Program-made: the position numbers and the translations under genes | NCBI GenBank assembly: GCA_964652585.1 | Contig: CAZZDA010000006.1 | Coordinates: forward strand, 1-33,884 | Origin: CAZZDA01 sp964652585 | GTDB lineage: Bacteria > Patescibacteriota > Patescibacteriia > UBA1544 | DNA: 33,884 nucleotides | Direction: 5' to 3' | The notes under the pieces: model-generated | What the model saw: the letters and a program-made list of their open reading frames with translations, nothing else | Databases searched by the model: none | What the model was told of the DNA's origin: nothing | Shown here: one piece after another, positions 15,615 through 22,215 of the stretch | Layout of the letters: every line of letters begins with the position of its first letter | How positions within the stretch are numbered: position 1 is the stretch's first letter

Positions 15615-15668
15615 ATATACACGTTGCAAAAAATAAAAACAAAAAGCAGCGCAAAAACAAAAATCCCC

Positions 15669-16481
15669 ATGTCTCAAAACACAAACATCTTTTCGTCTGT
15701 CTTTTTCTATTGGCGCGTCCTACGCGCTAAAAGCACCGTTTGGCCACAGTGGATGGTAGGTGTTTTTTTGTTTGCGAGCTTTGTCTCTCTTGTTTTCCCC
15801 TCTTTCGTATTTGCAAGTCCGCTAGACGCACATACCATCATACAATTCACTAATGAACAACGCGAACTGCACGGCTTGCCTGCACTTTTTGAAAATCAAC
15901 TCCTTGCTCTCGCTGCAAAGAATCACGCGCAAGACATGGCAAAGCAACAGTATTTTGCCCATACCAATACCCAAGACAAACGTTTTTCTTCATGGATCCG
16001 TGATACGGGTTATTCATACACACATGTCGGAGAAAACTTGGCAATGGATTTTGTGACGAGCGAGGGTGTGCTTGATGGATGGATGGAAAGCGAATCGCAT
16101 CGCGCCAATCTCCTCCATGAATCGTACACAGAAATAGGTATTGCGGTACAAGAGTCAATCATCAACAATCGCCAGACAGTTGTTGTAGTACAAATTTTTG
16201 GCACACCAGTGCGATCTATTGCTCCGCGAGTATTAGGAGCATCAACAGCCGCTATCACTCAAGCAGCGAAGTCAGAAATATCTACCAAGAGCGTATTGAA
16301 AGCATTGCCGCACAACACTCCAAAACTCCAAACACTGACCATGCTGACCTACTTGCAGCATATTATGCTTAATCCACATGAAAAACCGCCGCAAACACAC
16401 CCTACCATGCCCATAGCAACAGTCCAAGGCCAAGAAGGATTCGATAGACGCCGAAAATCGTCAGCGGATAACGGTTCGTAA
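15669..16481 (+). CDS. Secreted or membrane-anchored CAP (SCP/PR1) domain protein
   Basis: 270 residues from the ATG at 15669; a start at 15624 is in frame but would lie almost on the predicted transcription start. A hydrophobic segment (about 29-49, MVGVFLFASFVSLVFPSFVFA) serves as signal peptide or anchor. The CAP domain follows: FTNEQRELHGLPAL, LAAKNHAQDMAKQQYFAHT (His), GENLAMDF, WMESESHRANLLHESYTEIGIAV. This pattern is that of bacterial YkwD-type CAP proteins, whose role is unsettled. The C-terminal tail is low in structure. Its last 80 bases overlap the 3' end of uppP tail to tail. Confidence 0.88.
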   Translation: MSQNTNIFSSVFFYWRVLRAKSTVWPQWMVGVFLFASFVSLVFPSFVFASPLDAHTIIQFTNEQRELHGLPALFENQLLALAAKNHAQDMAKQQYFAHTNTQDKRFSSWIRDTGYSYTHVGENLAMDFVTSEGVLDGWMESESHRANLLHESYTEIGIAVQESIINNRQTVVVVQIFGTPVRSIAPRVLGASTAAITQAAKSEISTKSVLKALPHNTPKLQTLTMLTYLQHIMLNPHEKPPQTHPTMPIATVQGQEGFDRRRKSSADNGS

Positions 16482-17187
16482 ACTGTAAAAAATATTTGAT
16501 CACAAGATATCCAACGAACGCAGCTGTTACCACCCCTACTCCCATTGAAAGCACAACCTCCTGCCCGACACCTACCTGCGACAAATCCCACGCTTTCTTT
16601 ATACCGGCAAGGGTAATTGCAGGAATTCCTAGAAGAAATCCAAAGCGAACAGCATCCGTGCGCTTTAATCCTAAGCCCATACCTGCTATAATGGTAGCGC
16701 CAGAACGTGAAACGCCGGGAAAAAGCGCTAATGCCTGAAACACACCAATAACCAACACATTTTTCCAGGTCAGTGTTTCCATAGTTCGTTCTTTTTTCCC
16801 CCATTTTTCTGCCATAATAAGCAGTACACCAAAAAACACTAGAAGAGGTATAAGAGTGGCAATACCTCTAAAATGGTCTACGATCACGTTTTCAAAAAGC
16901 AAGCCAACCACTATTGCAGGGACCGTACCAAGTGCCAAAAAGTATACAAAGTTTCGTTCTTGGGACGGTTTAGCGCACCCGCGAACAAGCGCAAGAATTT
17001 CTTTACGAAAATATACAAGAAGCGCTACCAGTGTTCCCACGTGCAGTGCAACATCAAATGCGAGTTCATCCCCTACAATGCCTAGACCTAAGCGATGCAC
17101 GATCACCAAGTGTCCCGAACTGGAAATGGGTAAAAATTCGGTTATAGCTTGAATGATACCAAGAATGATTGATTCAAGTATAAGCAT
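16402..17187 (-). CDS. uppP: Undecaprenyl-diphosphatase UppP (BacA)
   Basis: Integral membrane phosphatase that regenerates undecaprenyl phosphate, the lipid carrier for peptidoglycan and glycan export. Seen in 261 residues: ILGIIQAITEFLPISSSGHLV near the N-terminus (Glu-rich catalytic motif), FPGVSRSGATI around residue 160, and seven to eight hydrophobic helices. Length is typical. It is divergently transcribed from the PAP2-type gene 44 bases away. The stop codon lies inside the opposing CAP gene. Confidence 0.96.
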   Translation of the reverse strand: MLILESIILGIIQAITEFLPISSSGHLVIVHRLGLGIVGDELAFDVALHVGTLVALLVYFRKEILALVRGCAKPSQERNFVYFLALGTVPAIVVGLLFENVIVDHFRGIATLIPLLVFFGVLLIMAEKWGKKERTMETLTWKNVLVIGVFQALALFPGVSRSGATIIAGMGLGLKRTDAVRFGFLLGIPAITLAGIKKAWDLSQVGVGQEVVLSMGVGVVTAAFVGYLVIKYFLQFTNRYPLTIFGVYRILLGLGLLLWAW

Positions 17188-17231
17188 ATAAACTTCTCAC
17201 TTCCTAATTCTTACTTCCGACCTCTGATTGT

Positions 17232-17639
17232 ATGATACACGACTACCTTTTTCTTGTCATCCCAATTGTGGCTGTTATAGTCAGTCAAGTTTTAAAATTG
17301 GCTACCGACGGCATTAAGGGCAATCTTGACTTCAAACGCGTTTTTGAAACCTATGGCGGCATGCCCTCGTCTCACGCAGCATTTATCAGCTCGCTTGCGG
17401 CAGTTATTGCTTTTGAAAGTGGCATTACCTCTCCCCTCTTTGCGGTCGTTTTTGTATTTGGCACGCTCGTATTGCGCGACGCACTTGGATTGCGCCTCAT
17501 CATCAGCAGGCAAAATGCAACCCTTAACCGCTTAAGTGGTGAGAAAAAACTTCCCGAGCGCATCTATCATACTCCTCTTGAAATTATAGCGGGACTTGCT
17601 TTGGGTATAGGAATCACAATCGCTTTCTCGTTATTTTAA
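17232..17639 (+). CDS. Divergent PAP2-family membrane protein
   Basis: 135 residues with four hydrophobic segments. Seen: GGMPSSHAAFISSLAAV (residues ~42-58; the SSH of acid phosphatases), RDALGLRLIISRQ and the final GLALGIGITIAF. This is the short divergent PAP2 (DUF212/YuiD-like) family, whose substrate is unknown. Adjacent, divergent uppP suggests a shared theme of lipid phosphate handling, but that is inference. A strong terminator follows. Confidence 0.88.
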   Translation: MIHDYLFLVIPIVAVIVSQVLKLATDGIKGNLDFKRVFETYGGMPSSHAAFISSLAAVIAFESGITSPLFAVVFVFGTLVLRDALGLRLIISRQNATLNRLSGEKKLPERIYHTPLEIIAGLALGIGITIAFSLF

Positions 17640-17654
17640 CTCTACACACGAAAA

Positions 17655-17681
17655 AACAGCGAATAAGCTGTTTTTTTTTTT
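17655..17681 (+). terminator. Rho-independent terminator of the PAP2-family gene
   Basis: AACAGC, loop GAATAA, GCTGTT, then a run of more than eight T residues; 15 bases after the stop codon. Confidence 0.9.
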
Positions 17682-17688
17682 GATTGCT

Positions 17689-18039
17689 TTACTTTTCCAA
17701 CCTTTCTAACAACTCCGTAATTTCTTTTTTAAGTTTCGGCACATCTTTTTTTGCTATCTTCCAAACCAGATCAACATCAACACCAAAGTATTGGTGAATA
17801 AGCACATCTCTCAGTCCTGCAATCTTGTCCCAAGCAATATAAGGATGATTGTTTATGAAAGAACGCGGTAAATTCTTTACCGCCTCTCCCATAATCTCCA
17901 ACCTTCTCACAATCGCATCTTGCATGTGCGGCATTTTTAGAAATTGCTCATGGTTCATACCTTTTGTATACTGCTCAATCGTTTCGGCGCTCTCCGCAAC
18001 ATGTCCAAGAAAAGTATTAAGATCTTTTTTTTCTTTCAT
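17689..18039 (-). CDS. hepT: HepT-like HEPN-domain toxin (DUF86)
   Basis: 116-residue helical protein. Seen: the HEPN RNase motif R-x4-H-x-Y as RDVLIHQY at residues 77-84, preceded by IMGEAVKNLP and followed by FGVDVDLVWKIAKKDVP. In characterised pairs HepT is an RNase toxin that its partner MntA silences by AMPylating the motif tyrosine (here Y84). The ATG at 18039 overlaps the 3' end of mntA by 23 bases, so the two are translationally coupled. Confidence 0.9.
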   Translation of the reverse strand: MKEKKDLNTFLGHVAESAETIEQYTKGMNHEQFLKMPHMQDAIVRRLEIMGEAVKNLPRSFINNHPYIAWDKIAGLRDVLIHQYFGVDVDLVWKIAKKDVPKLKKEITELLERLEK

Positions 18040-18316
18040 AGATAATTTTTTGTTCAGCAAGAATAATGTCACGCAAACGATGATTAAGACCTCCATAAGT
18101 AAGCACATCTACCTTTCTTCCTAATTTTTTTTCGAGATCAAGTTTGAGTCCTACTAGATCAAGAAGCGTTTTGTCTTTTTGCAAATTCACCAAAATATCA
18201 ATATCGCTTCTTTTGGTCATCTCGCCGCGCGCGGCGGAGCCAAACAGCGCCGCCTTGGTTACTCCCTGCCGGCGCAAAATAGGTACGATCTGTTTTTTGA
18301 TAGCTTGAATAGTCAT
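18017..18316 (-). CDS. mntA: MntA-like minimal nucleotidyltransferase antitoxin
   Basis: 99-residue protein with the minimal nucleotidyltransferase motif GS-x10-D-x-D: GS at 26-27, Asp at 38 and 40 (FGSAARGEMTKRSDIDILV), then GLKLDLEKKLGRKVDVLTYGGLN. In known MntA/HepT systems it transfers AMP to HepT. Start at 18316 was chosen because the product then has the family's usual length and begins just before the fold; the frame is open to 18625. It is divergently transcribed from the PEP-CTERM gene. Confidence 0.9.
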   Translation of the reverse strand: MTIQAIKKQIVPILRRQGVTKAALFGSAARGEMTKRSDIDILVNLQKDKTLLDLVGLKLDLEKKLGRKVDVLTYGGLNHRLRDIILAEQKIIYERKKRS

Positions 18317-18353
18317 GGAGATACTATACCAGAATATACTCCGTAGCGCACTA

Positions 18354-18382
18354 TTGACAAAATAGCAATATAGTGCTATTAT
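18354..18382 (+). promoter_or_regulatory. Promoter of the PEP-CTERM gene with an operator-like palindrome in the spacer
   Basis: Plus strand: TTGACA (18354-18359), 17-base spacer ending TGC, TATTAT (18377-18382). The spacer and -10 contain the palindrome AATAGCA-ATATAG-TGCTATT (18361-18380), placed so that a bound repressor would block RNA polymerase. Confidence 0.8.
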
Positions 18383-18407
18383 ACTCTCCTTTGCTCTTTG
18401 AAACCTC

Positions 18408-18443
18408 ATGGAGGAGGAATACCGATGTGATATGTTTTTGTAG
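18408..18443 (+). other. Short leader ORF / start-stop element upstream of the PEP-CTERM gene
   Basis: A strong Shine-Dalgarno (GGAGGAGG, 18410-18417) is followed 7 bases later by ATG TGA (18425-18430), a start codon directly followed by a stop. An overlapping 11-codon frame begins at 18408 and ends with TAG at 18443. Both are inside the predicted leader of the PEP-CTERM mRNA. They may be regulatory or chance; no experimental sign is available. Confidence 0.35.
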
Positions 18444-18481
18444 TATTGTCTCTCAATCACAACCAGAAAAAGGAGAAAAAG

Positions 18482-19099
18482 ATGTTTGCGCGCTTTTTTG
18501 CAGTACTGACAGTGTCGCTGCTTTGCGCCAACAGCGCGGCAGCAAGCTTGTTCACGCTTACTAGCTCTCCTGCCGAGCCGATCTGGCAAGGAGAGAGCTT
18601 CTTCATAACCGAAGGTGATGAGCATTCTTTTTCGGGATGGATATCGGACGGCTCACCCGATCATTCCAGCGGGGTGCGCATACGTGTTGCGCACCATAAG
18701 TCAACTTACGGTCCTGATTGGGATCCGACACGCGGCGAGCAATACCACTACTGGTGGCTTCGGTTTGATGCGCCTCTCGGAAGTCTTCTGGAGCCTGGAC
18801 TTTATGAAGGCGCAACTCGATACCCTTTCAACCAAATTACCGGAGATCCCGGTATTGACATTTCCGGCGACCATCTGGGATACAACACTGTAGCAGGATT
18901 TTTTGAAGTATTGCACATCGGTCCGGATAGCTTTGCCGCGACATTCACACAATACGGCGATGGTAACACTGAATGGTGGGCATCAGGAAGCATTTACTAC
19001 AACTGCGACCCGCCAGTCGTTCCCGAGCCGGCGTCAATGGCGCTCGTAGGATCCGGTATTATCGGACTTACCGCTTTGCGCCGCAAAGCGGCAGCATAA
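18482..19099 (+). CDS. Exported protein with a C-terminal PEP-CTERM sorting signal
   Basis: 205 residues. A signal peptide of about 21 residues (MFARFFAVLTVSLLCANSAAA) precedes a beta-rich domain with WWLRFDAPLGSLLEPGLYEGATRYPF and FAATFTQYGDG, a pattern I associate with a domain common in proteobacterial and cyanobacterial PEP-CTERM proteins. The C-terminus has VPEPASMALVGSG (from residue ~180), a hydrophobic stretch, and LRRKAAA: the complete PEP-CTERM signal recognised by exosortases. Start at 18482 follows AAGGAG. Base composition appears higher in G+C than nearby intergenic DNA. No exosortase gene is in this window. Acquisition from another phylum is inferred. Confidence 0.88.
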   Translation: MFARFFAVLTVSLLCANSAAASLFTLTSSPAEPIWQGESFFITEGDEHSFSGWISDGSPDHSSGVRIRVAHHKSTYGPDWDPTRGEQYHYWWLRFDAPLGSLLEPGLYEGATRYPFNQITGDPGIDISGDHLGYNTVAGFFEVLHIGPDSFAATFTQYGDGNTEWWASGSIYYNCDPPVVPEPASMALVGSGIIGLTALRRKAAA

Positions 19100-19121
19100 T
19101 CCCCTCCCTCCAACACCAACT

Positions 19122-19156
19122 ACGCCGAAAGCTCATACGAGCTTTCGGCGTTTTTT
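19122..19156 (+). terminator. Rho-independent terminator of the PEP-CTERM gene
   Basis: ACGCCGAAAGCTC, loop ATAC, GAGCTTTCGGCGT, then TTTTT: a 13-bp perfect stem beginning 22 bases after the stop codon. Confidence 0.95.
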
Positions 19157-19194
19157 ATTTCCATACTACCGATGTTCAGCTGGTATGTCTTACA

Positions 19195-20505
19195 TTACAG
19201 CTTATCAAAATCACTGTTTGATATACCTATTCCTAAATTCCTCATAACCGCCAAAGCATCTACCGGCCTACCTAGAAAGTATCGCTTACCGTCAGCAGGA
19301 TTTACATACCACGCCTCTCCCCTGCTTTCAATCTGCAAGAATATTTTCCCGCGGTGATTACCGGCAAAATGCGTATCATGCACTGTCTTACTATTTCCTT
19401 TCGGACTGTAGCTGTTCAGCACTTCCGTTTTGTCGTCATACCCGTCACCGTCCGTATCTTTGTTTGTCTTGTCCGTTCCTATGGCATCTTCAAACATATC
19501 GGACAGCCTGTCGCCATCTTGATCGGCTCCAGATAAATCACGAACGCCAATGGGTATTTTTTCCAAATCAGTATTCGTAATTCCTACACCCTGCTCGCGC
19601 ATTATAGCCAAAGCATCGCGGGACTTTCCTAGATAATATATTGTTTTTACTTTTGGGTTAATGTAATACGCCTTACCAAAGTCTTCTACTTTTAATATTA
19701 TTTTTCCTTTAAGGCGTAAATACATTTTCTCCGTATCACGGTCTGTATAAATATTACTTCTTTCATTGCTCATAATGGTAAAATCACCTTGAACTTGGTC
19801 AGCTATCATACTGTATGATTTATTATTAATAGAAATTTTATTATCCTTATTGATAATTCTGAAATGTTCATCACGTGATTTATTAATTGGTTTATTAAAG
19901 TATTTTTTTTGATTGAGATTTAAATCCTTAATATTTTCAAAAAGTAAACCTAATTCAGCTATATCACTAAAAGCATAATCATCGTGGTAATTTGGTATTT
20001 CCCCTTTCATAGTTGAATGATATTCTAATCTATCAGGATGTTGCTGATCTGAAAAAAATCTATTACCGCTAGCATACGATAAATAAACACGATAATCATC
20101 ATCATTGAAATATTTACCTAACGAGGCCATTGTAAGATAAAATTGAGTTCCCAAGCCTATGGGTCGACTACCTATTCTTGCCTCAACCATTCCATTGGTA
20201 AACGACATCTTTTTGATGTTATAATACATTTTTTCCGCCAATTCTACGTAATTGTTTTGTTGCGTTAGATCACCATAGACTAGTAGCATAAAAGCAGAAA
20301 TGACTTGATAGTGTACGGAAAAATCCCTTTTTTGATTTTCAAAATACCAACCTTCTTCAACTATTGATTGTTCAATGGCCTGATCAACCTTAACTTTTAT
20401 TAACTCACACCCCCAAAGGGTAAGCCACTGGTTTGACCAGTGGCTTACCCTTTGGGGGTGTGAGTTAGCGCAACAAAAAACACCGCAAAGAGTGCTGCGA
20501 TGCAC
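19195..20505 (-). CDS. Secreted alpha/alpha-type protein with calcium-loop repeats and duplicated surface module, N-terminus disrupted
   Basis: Open frame of 436 codons, but residues before about 33 are read through the fold-back repeat at 20401-20467 and are not trustworthy. Residues ~35-205 are helical and aromatic (EEGWYFENQKRDFSVHYQVISAFML..., MVEARIGSRPIGLGTQFYLTMASLGKYF), like an alpha/alpha-barrel carbohydrate-active or uronyl-epimerase-type domain; no catalytic residues are assigned. Residues 265-318 and 386-436 are two copies of one module (GKIILKVEDFGKAYYINP...YYLGKSRDALAIMREQGVGI and GKIFLQIESRGEAWYVNP...YFLGRPVDALAVMRNLGIGI). Between them lie calcium-binding-type loops DQDGDRLSD and DTDGDGYDD (~328-358). 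The stretch 19640-20400 is strikingly AT-rich (roughly 20-25 % GC in places), unlike the 3' part. A signal peptide in a different frame lies just upstream (20445-20558). Confidence 0.7.
   Translation of the reverse strand: MHRSTLCGVFCCANSHPQRVSHWSNQWLTLWGCELIKVKVDQAIEQSIVEEGWYFENQKRDFSVHYQVISAFMLLVYGDLTQQNNYVELAEKMYYNIKKMSFTNGMVEARIGSRPIGLGTQFYLTMASLGKYFNDDDYRVYLSYASGNRFFSDQQHPDRLEYHSTMKGEIPNYHDDYAFSDIAELGLLFENIKDLNLNQKKYFNKPINKSRDEHFRIINKDNKISINNKSYSMIADQVQGDFTIMSNERSNIYTDRDTEKMYLRLKGKIILKVEDFGKAYYINPKVKTIYYLGKSRDALAIMREQGVGITNTDLEKIPIGVRDLSGADQDGDRLSDMFEDAIGTDKTNKDTDGDGYDDKTEVLNSYSPKGNSKTVHDTHFAGNHRGKIFLQIESRGEAWYVNPADGKRYFLGRPVDALAVMRNLGIGISNSDFDKL
20401..20467. repeat. Perfect 67-bp fold-back inverted repeat (32-bp arms, 3-base loop)
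   Basis: The arms 20401-20432 and 20436-20467 are exact reverse complements around TTG. The arm proximal to the 3' gene reads plausibly as coding sequence (NQWLTLWGCEL) continuous with the helical domain. The other arm ends a signal-peptide reading frame with a stop codon. Such an exact fold-back within a gene suggests either an assembly or library artefact or a recent rearrangement. Confidence 0.9.
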
Positions 20506-20558
20506 AGAGCGGTAATACCGATAGAAAAAAGTTTATGGTACGGCATGTGATAGGTCAT
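20445..20558 (-). pseudogene. Signal-peptide fragment, likely the severed N-terminus of the 19195-20505 protein
   Basis: 37 codons starting at the ATG at 20558 (or 20546). After a short basic start (MTYHMPYHK) comes a strong hydrophobic stretch (LFSIGITALCIAALFAVFFVAL), then THTPKG and a stop inside the fold-back repeat. The domain gene downstream is in a different frame. The simplest reading is one secreted-protein gene whose middle is missing or inverted at the repeat. It could also be an unrelated short membrane peptide. Confidence 0.5.
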
Positions 20559-20607
20559 AATGTAGTGTGTTCGTTAGTGAGGTGAAAGATGTAAAGATTT
20601 TGTGTTA

Positions 20608-20690
20608 TGGATTCCCGCCTTCGCGGGAATGACAAAAAAGTAAAGGGATTCCTCCGCTCTCCGCCAGCCGGCGGGTCGGTCGGAATGACA
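20608..20690. repeat. Pair of REP-like palindromic units
   Basis: Unit one is GGATTCCCGCC-TTC-GCGGGAATGAC (20609-20633). Unit two (20645-20691) begins GGGATTCC and ends GGAATGACA, with a nested CCGCC-AGCC-GGCGG palindrome. Both have the ATTCC...GGAATGAC frame seen in widespread bacterial interspersed repeats. They lie beside the broken secreted-protein gene. Confidence 0.7.
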
Positions 20691-20777
20691 TGCCGTTTGC
20701 ATCGTGTTGCGTGTATCGTGTTTCCAGTATACACCAAGTAACCGCAAAAAAAAAATGCTCTATGTTATCCACAGGCA

Positions 20778-21023
20778 TTAGTCCTTGAGCAGGAGCGTCC
20801 AAAATACTCTCGTCCGCGAACTAACACATCTTGAATTGGAAATCACTTTTCTCAAGATTCGCTTATCATAGTATTCCCACATCCAGCGCGCCTCTTTGTC
20901 GTTTCCAAAATCGGCAATACGTTCAATAATATACTGCGCGTTTTTTTTGACATCTATCTTTTTAGGATTCACATCCCAAAATAATGCCGGTCTGAATTTT
21001 ATGACGGGTTTTGCAGTTTTCAT
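20778..21023 (-). CDS. DUF6922-like small protein (orphan antitoxin-like)
   Basis: 81 residues from the ATG at 21023 (an alternative ATG is two codons upstream). Seen: FRPALFWDVNPKKIDVKKNAQYIIERIADFGNDKEARWMWEYYDKRILRKVISNSRCVSSRTRVFWTLLL split here into recognisable blocks FRPALFWDV, AQYIIERIADFG and SRTRVFWTLLL. I recognise this as the small family usually placed directly before an AbiEii-type nucleotidyltransferase gene. Here no such partner follows: downstream are REP-like repeats and the broken secreted-protein gene. It is presumably a remnant or works in trans. The end is complete (LLLKD). Confidence 0.72.
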   Translation of the reverse strand: MKTAKPVIKFRPALFWDVNPKKIDVKKNAQYIIERIADFGNDKEARWMWEYYDKRILRKVISNSRCVSSRTRVFWTLLLKD

Positions 21024-21040
21024 AAGCATAAATATAGGAA

Positions 21041-21070
21041 ATAAAAAACGACTTGACTTGCCGTTTTTTT
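21041..21070 (-). terminator. Terminator downstream of the HD-domain gene
   Basis: Minus strand: AACGGC, loop AAGTCAA, GTCGTT (one G-U pair), then TTTTATTT. It is flanked by A and T runs on both sides and might act in both directions. It lies 11-40 bases beyond the HD gene stop and just upstream of the DUF6922-like gene. Confidence 0.65.
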
Positions 21071-21080
21071 GTTTGTGTTT

Positions 21081-22076
21081 TTAGCTCTCCAAAAACGCGC
21101 CCTTAGTAACATCCAATAAGTGGAGTGTGCACATGTAACCGGCGTCGTCAGCGAGTCCGCGCTTCTGAAGCATGTCTTGCAGCTGCGTAATAGCGTTGTT
21201 GTGGTCCTTTTTGCCTCGACGGCGGAATGCTTCGTATTTATCTAAGGTAATTAACATCCGTACAATAAACTGCTTCACGTATTTTTCGGTCAGCTCGATC
21301 ATTTTTGCTTCTTTGGGAATTTTTGTACCATCAAGATGTACGGGATTAATTCCCTCTAGCATGTGGTGCGAACAAGCAATCGCTACGGTATCCCCGTCCA
21401 AGTGTGTCACTTTTAAAATCTCGTAGGTATCGGTTGCATGTCGATTAAAAAACTGCCGCATCGTTTCATATCGCTCAATGCCGCATCGTTCAAGTGCTTG
21501 TAGTGTCTCCTCAGGATCTTCGGAGTAACGCGCGCCTTCATGCATGCCGAAAAGTGTATACACCCATTCTTCAACTGTTACTTCGTGTAGATCACGAATC
21601 GGTGTTTCATCGGCATAGATCTTCAAAATTGCTTTACGATCTTCCGCATCTACCCAGTGTTCCTCTCCCTGTCGATCCGTATAACTTACCGGACCTGATT
21701 TACCGATATCATGAAGAAGTACCGCCGTCATTGTCTTCTGCATAAGATCCTGATTGATGGGTTTCTCCAAATTTTCAATATTATATCTTGCCAAAATATC
21801 CATAACCTCGTATGCCATAAGCAACGCATCACGATTATGATTTTGTGCGTAATACTCTATGTCTACCAAACGCTCAATAAGTAAATGATGTGCTTCTTGC
21901 AAACCAAAATTCGCGAGACGCTCTTTGACGTCCGCAGCCGCTTTTTGGCGAGTTTTTGCATGAGCCTCAAAAGCGCTTTTTTGGACAGAAAAACGCTCAT
22001 CAAGTACATTAGTCAGTGAGGAAGAGGGTGTAGATGAATTTGGCACGTGTGGTATGTCTTTTTGAGAGAGTGACAT
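21081..22076 (-). CDS. HD-domain phosphohydrolase-like protein
   Basis: 331 residues. Seen: a low-complexity N-terminus, then a helical domain with LLHDIGKSGP (the HD pair, about residues 120-121), IACSHHMLEGINP (further His ligands, about 233-245), and LDKYEAFRRRGKKDHNNAI (Asp near 289), the arrangement of HD-GYP-like phosphohydrolases. The GYP motif itself is not apparent, and the first His ligand cannot be placed with certainty. Substrate unknown; nucleotide second messengers are the common theme of the superfamily. Its promoter is at 22173-22201. Confidence 0.82.
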   Translation of the reverse strand: MSLSQKDIPHVPNSSTPSSSLTNVLDERFSVQKSAFEAHAKTRQKAAADVKERLANFGLQEAHHLLIERLVDIEYYAQNHNRDALLMAYEVMDILARYNIENLEKPINQDLMQKTMTAVLLHDIGKSGPVSYTDRQGEEHWVDAEDRKAILKIYADETPIRDLHEVTVEEWVYTLFGMHEGARYSEDPEETLQALERCGIERYETMRQFFNRHATDTYEILKVTHLDGDTVAIACSHHMLEGINPVHLDGTKIPKEAKMIELTEKYVKQFIVRMLITLDKYEAFRRRGKKDHNNAITQLQDMLQKRGLADDAGYMCTLHLLDVTKGAFLES

Positions 22077-22172
22077 AAGATATTTTGTATCTTTTTTTGT
22101 CTAATATTGGCTGCTTTTTATCCTATTAAATAAGATGTGTATACTTAGATGACTACACTGAAACTCACGGGA

Positions 22173-22201
22173 AGTATAGCACAGTTTTGGACAATATGCA
22201 A
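22173..22201 (-). promoter_or_regulatory. Promoter of the HD-domain gene
   Basis: Minus strand: TTGCAT (22201-22196), 17-base spacer ending TGTGC (extended -10), TATACT (22178-22173). Start expected near 22166, giving a leader of about 90 bases. Confidence 0.75.
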
Positions 22202-22215
22202 TGGTTTTGACACCC

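Noticed and set aside
20403..20467. Fold-back repeat as a transcription terminator
   Set aside because: No T-run follows on either strand, the arms are far longer than usual, and it lies within a gene.
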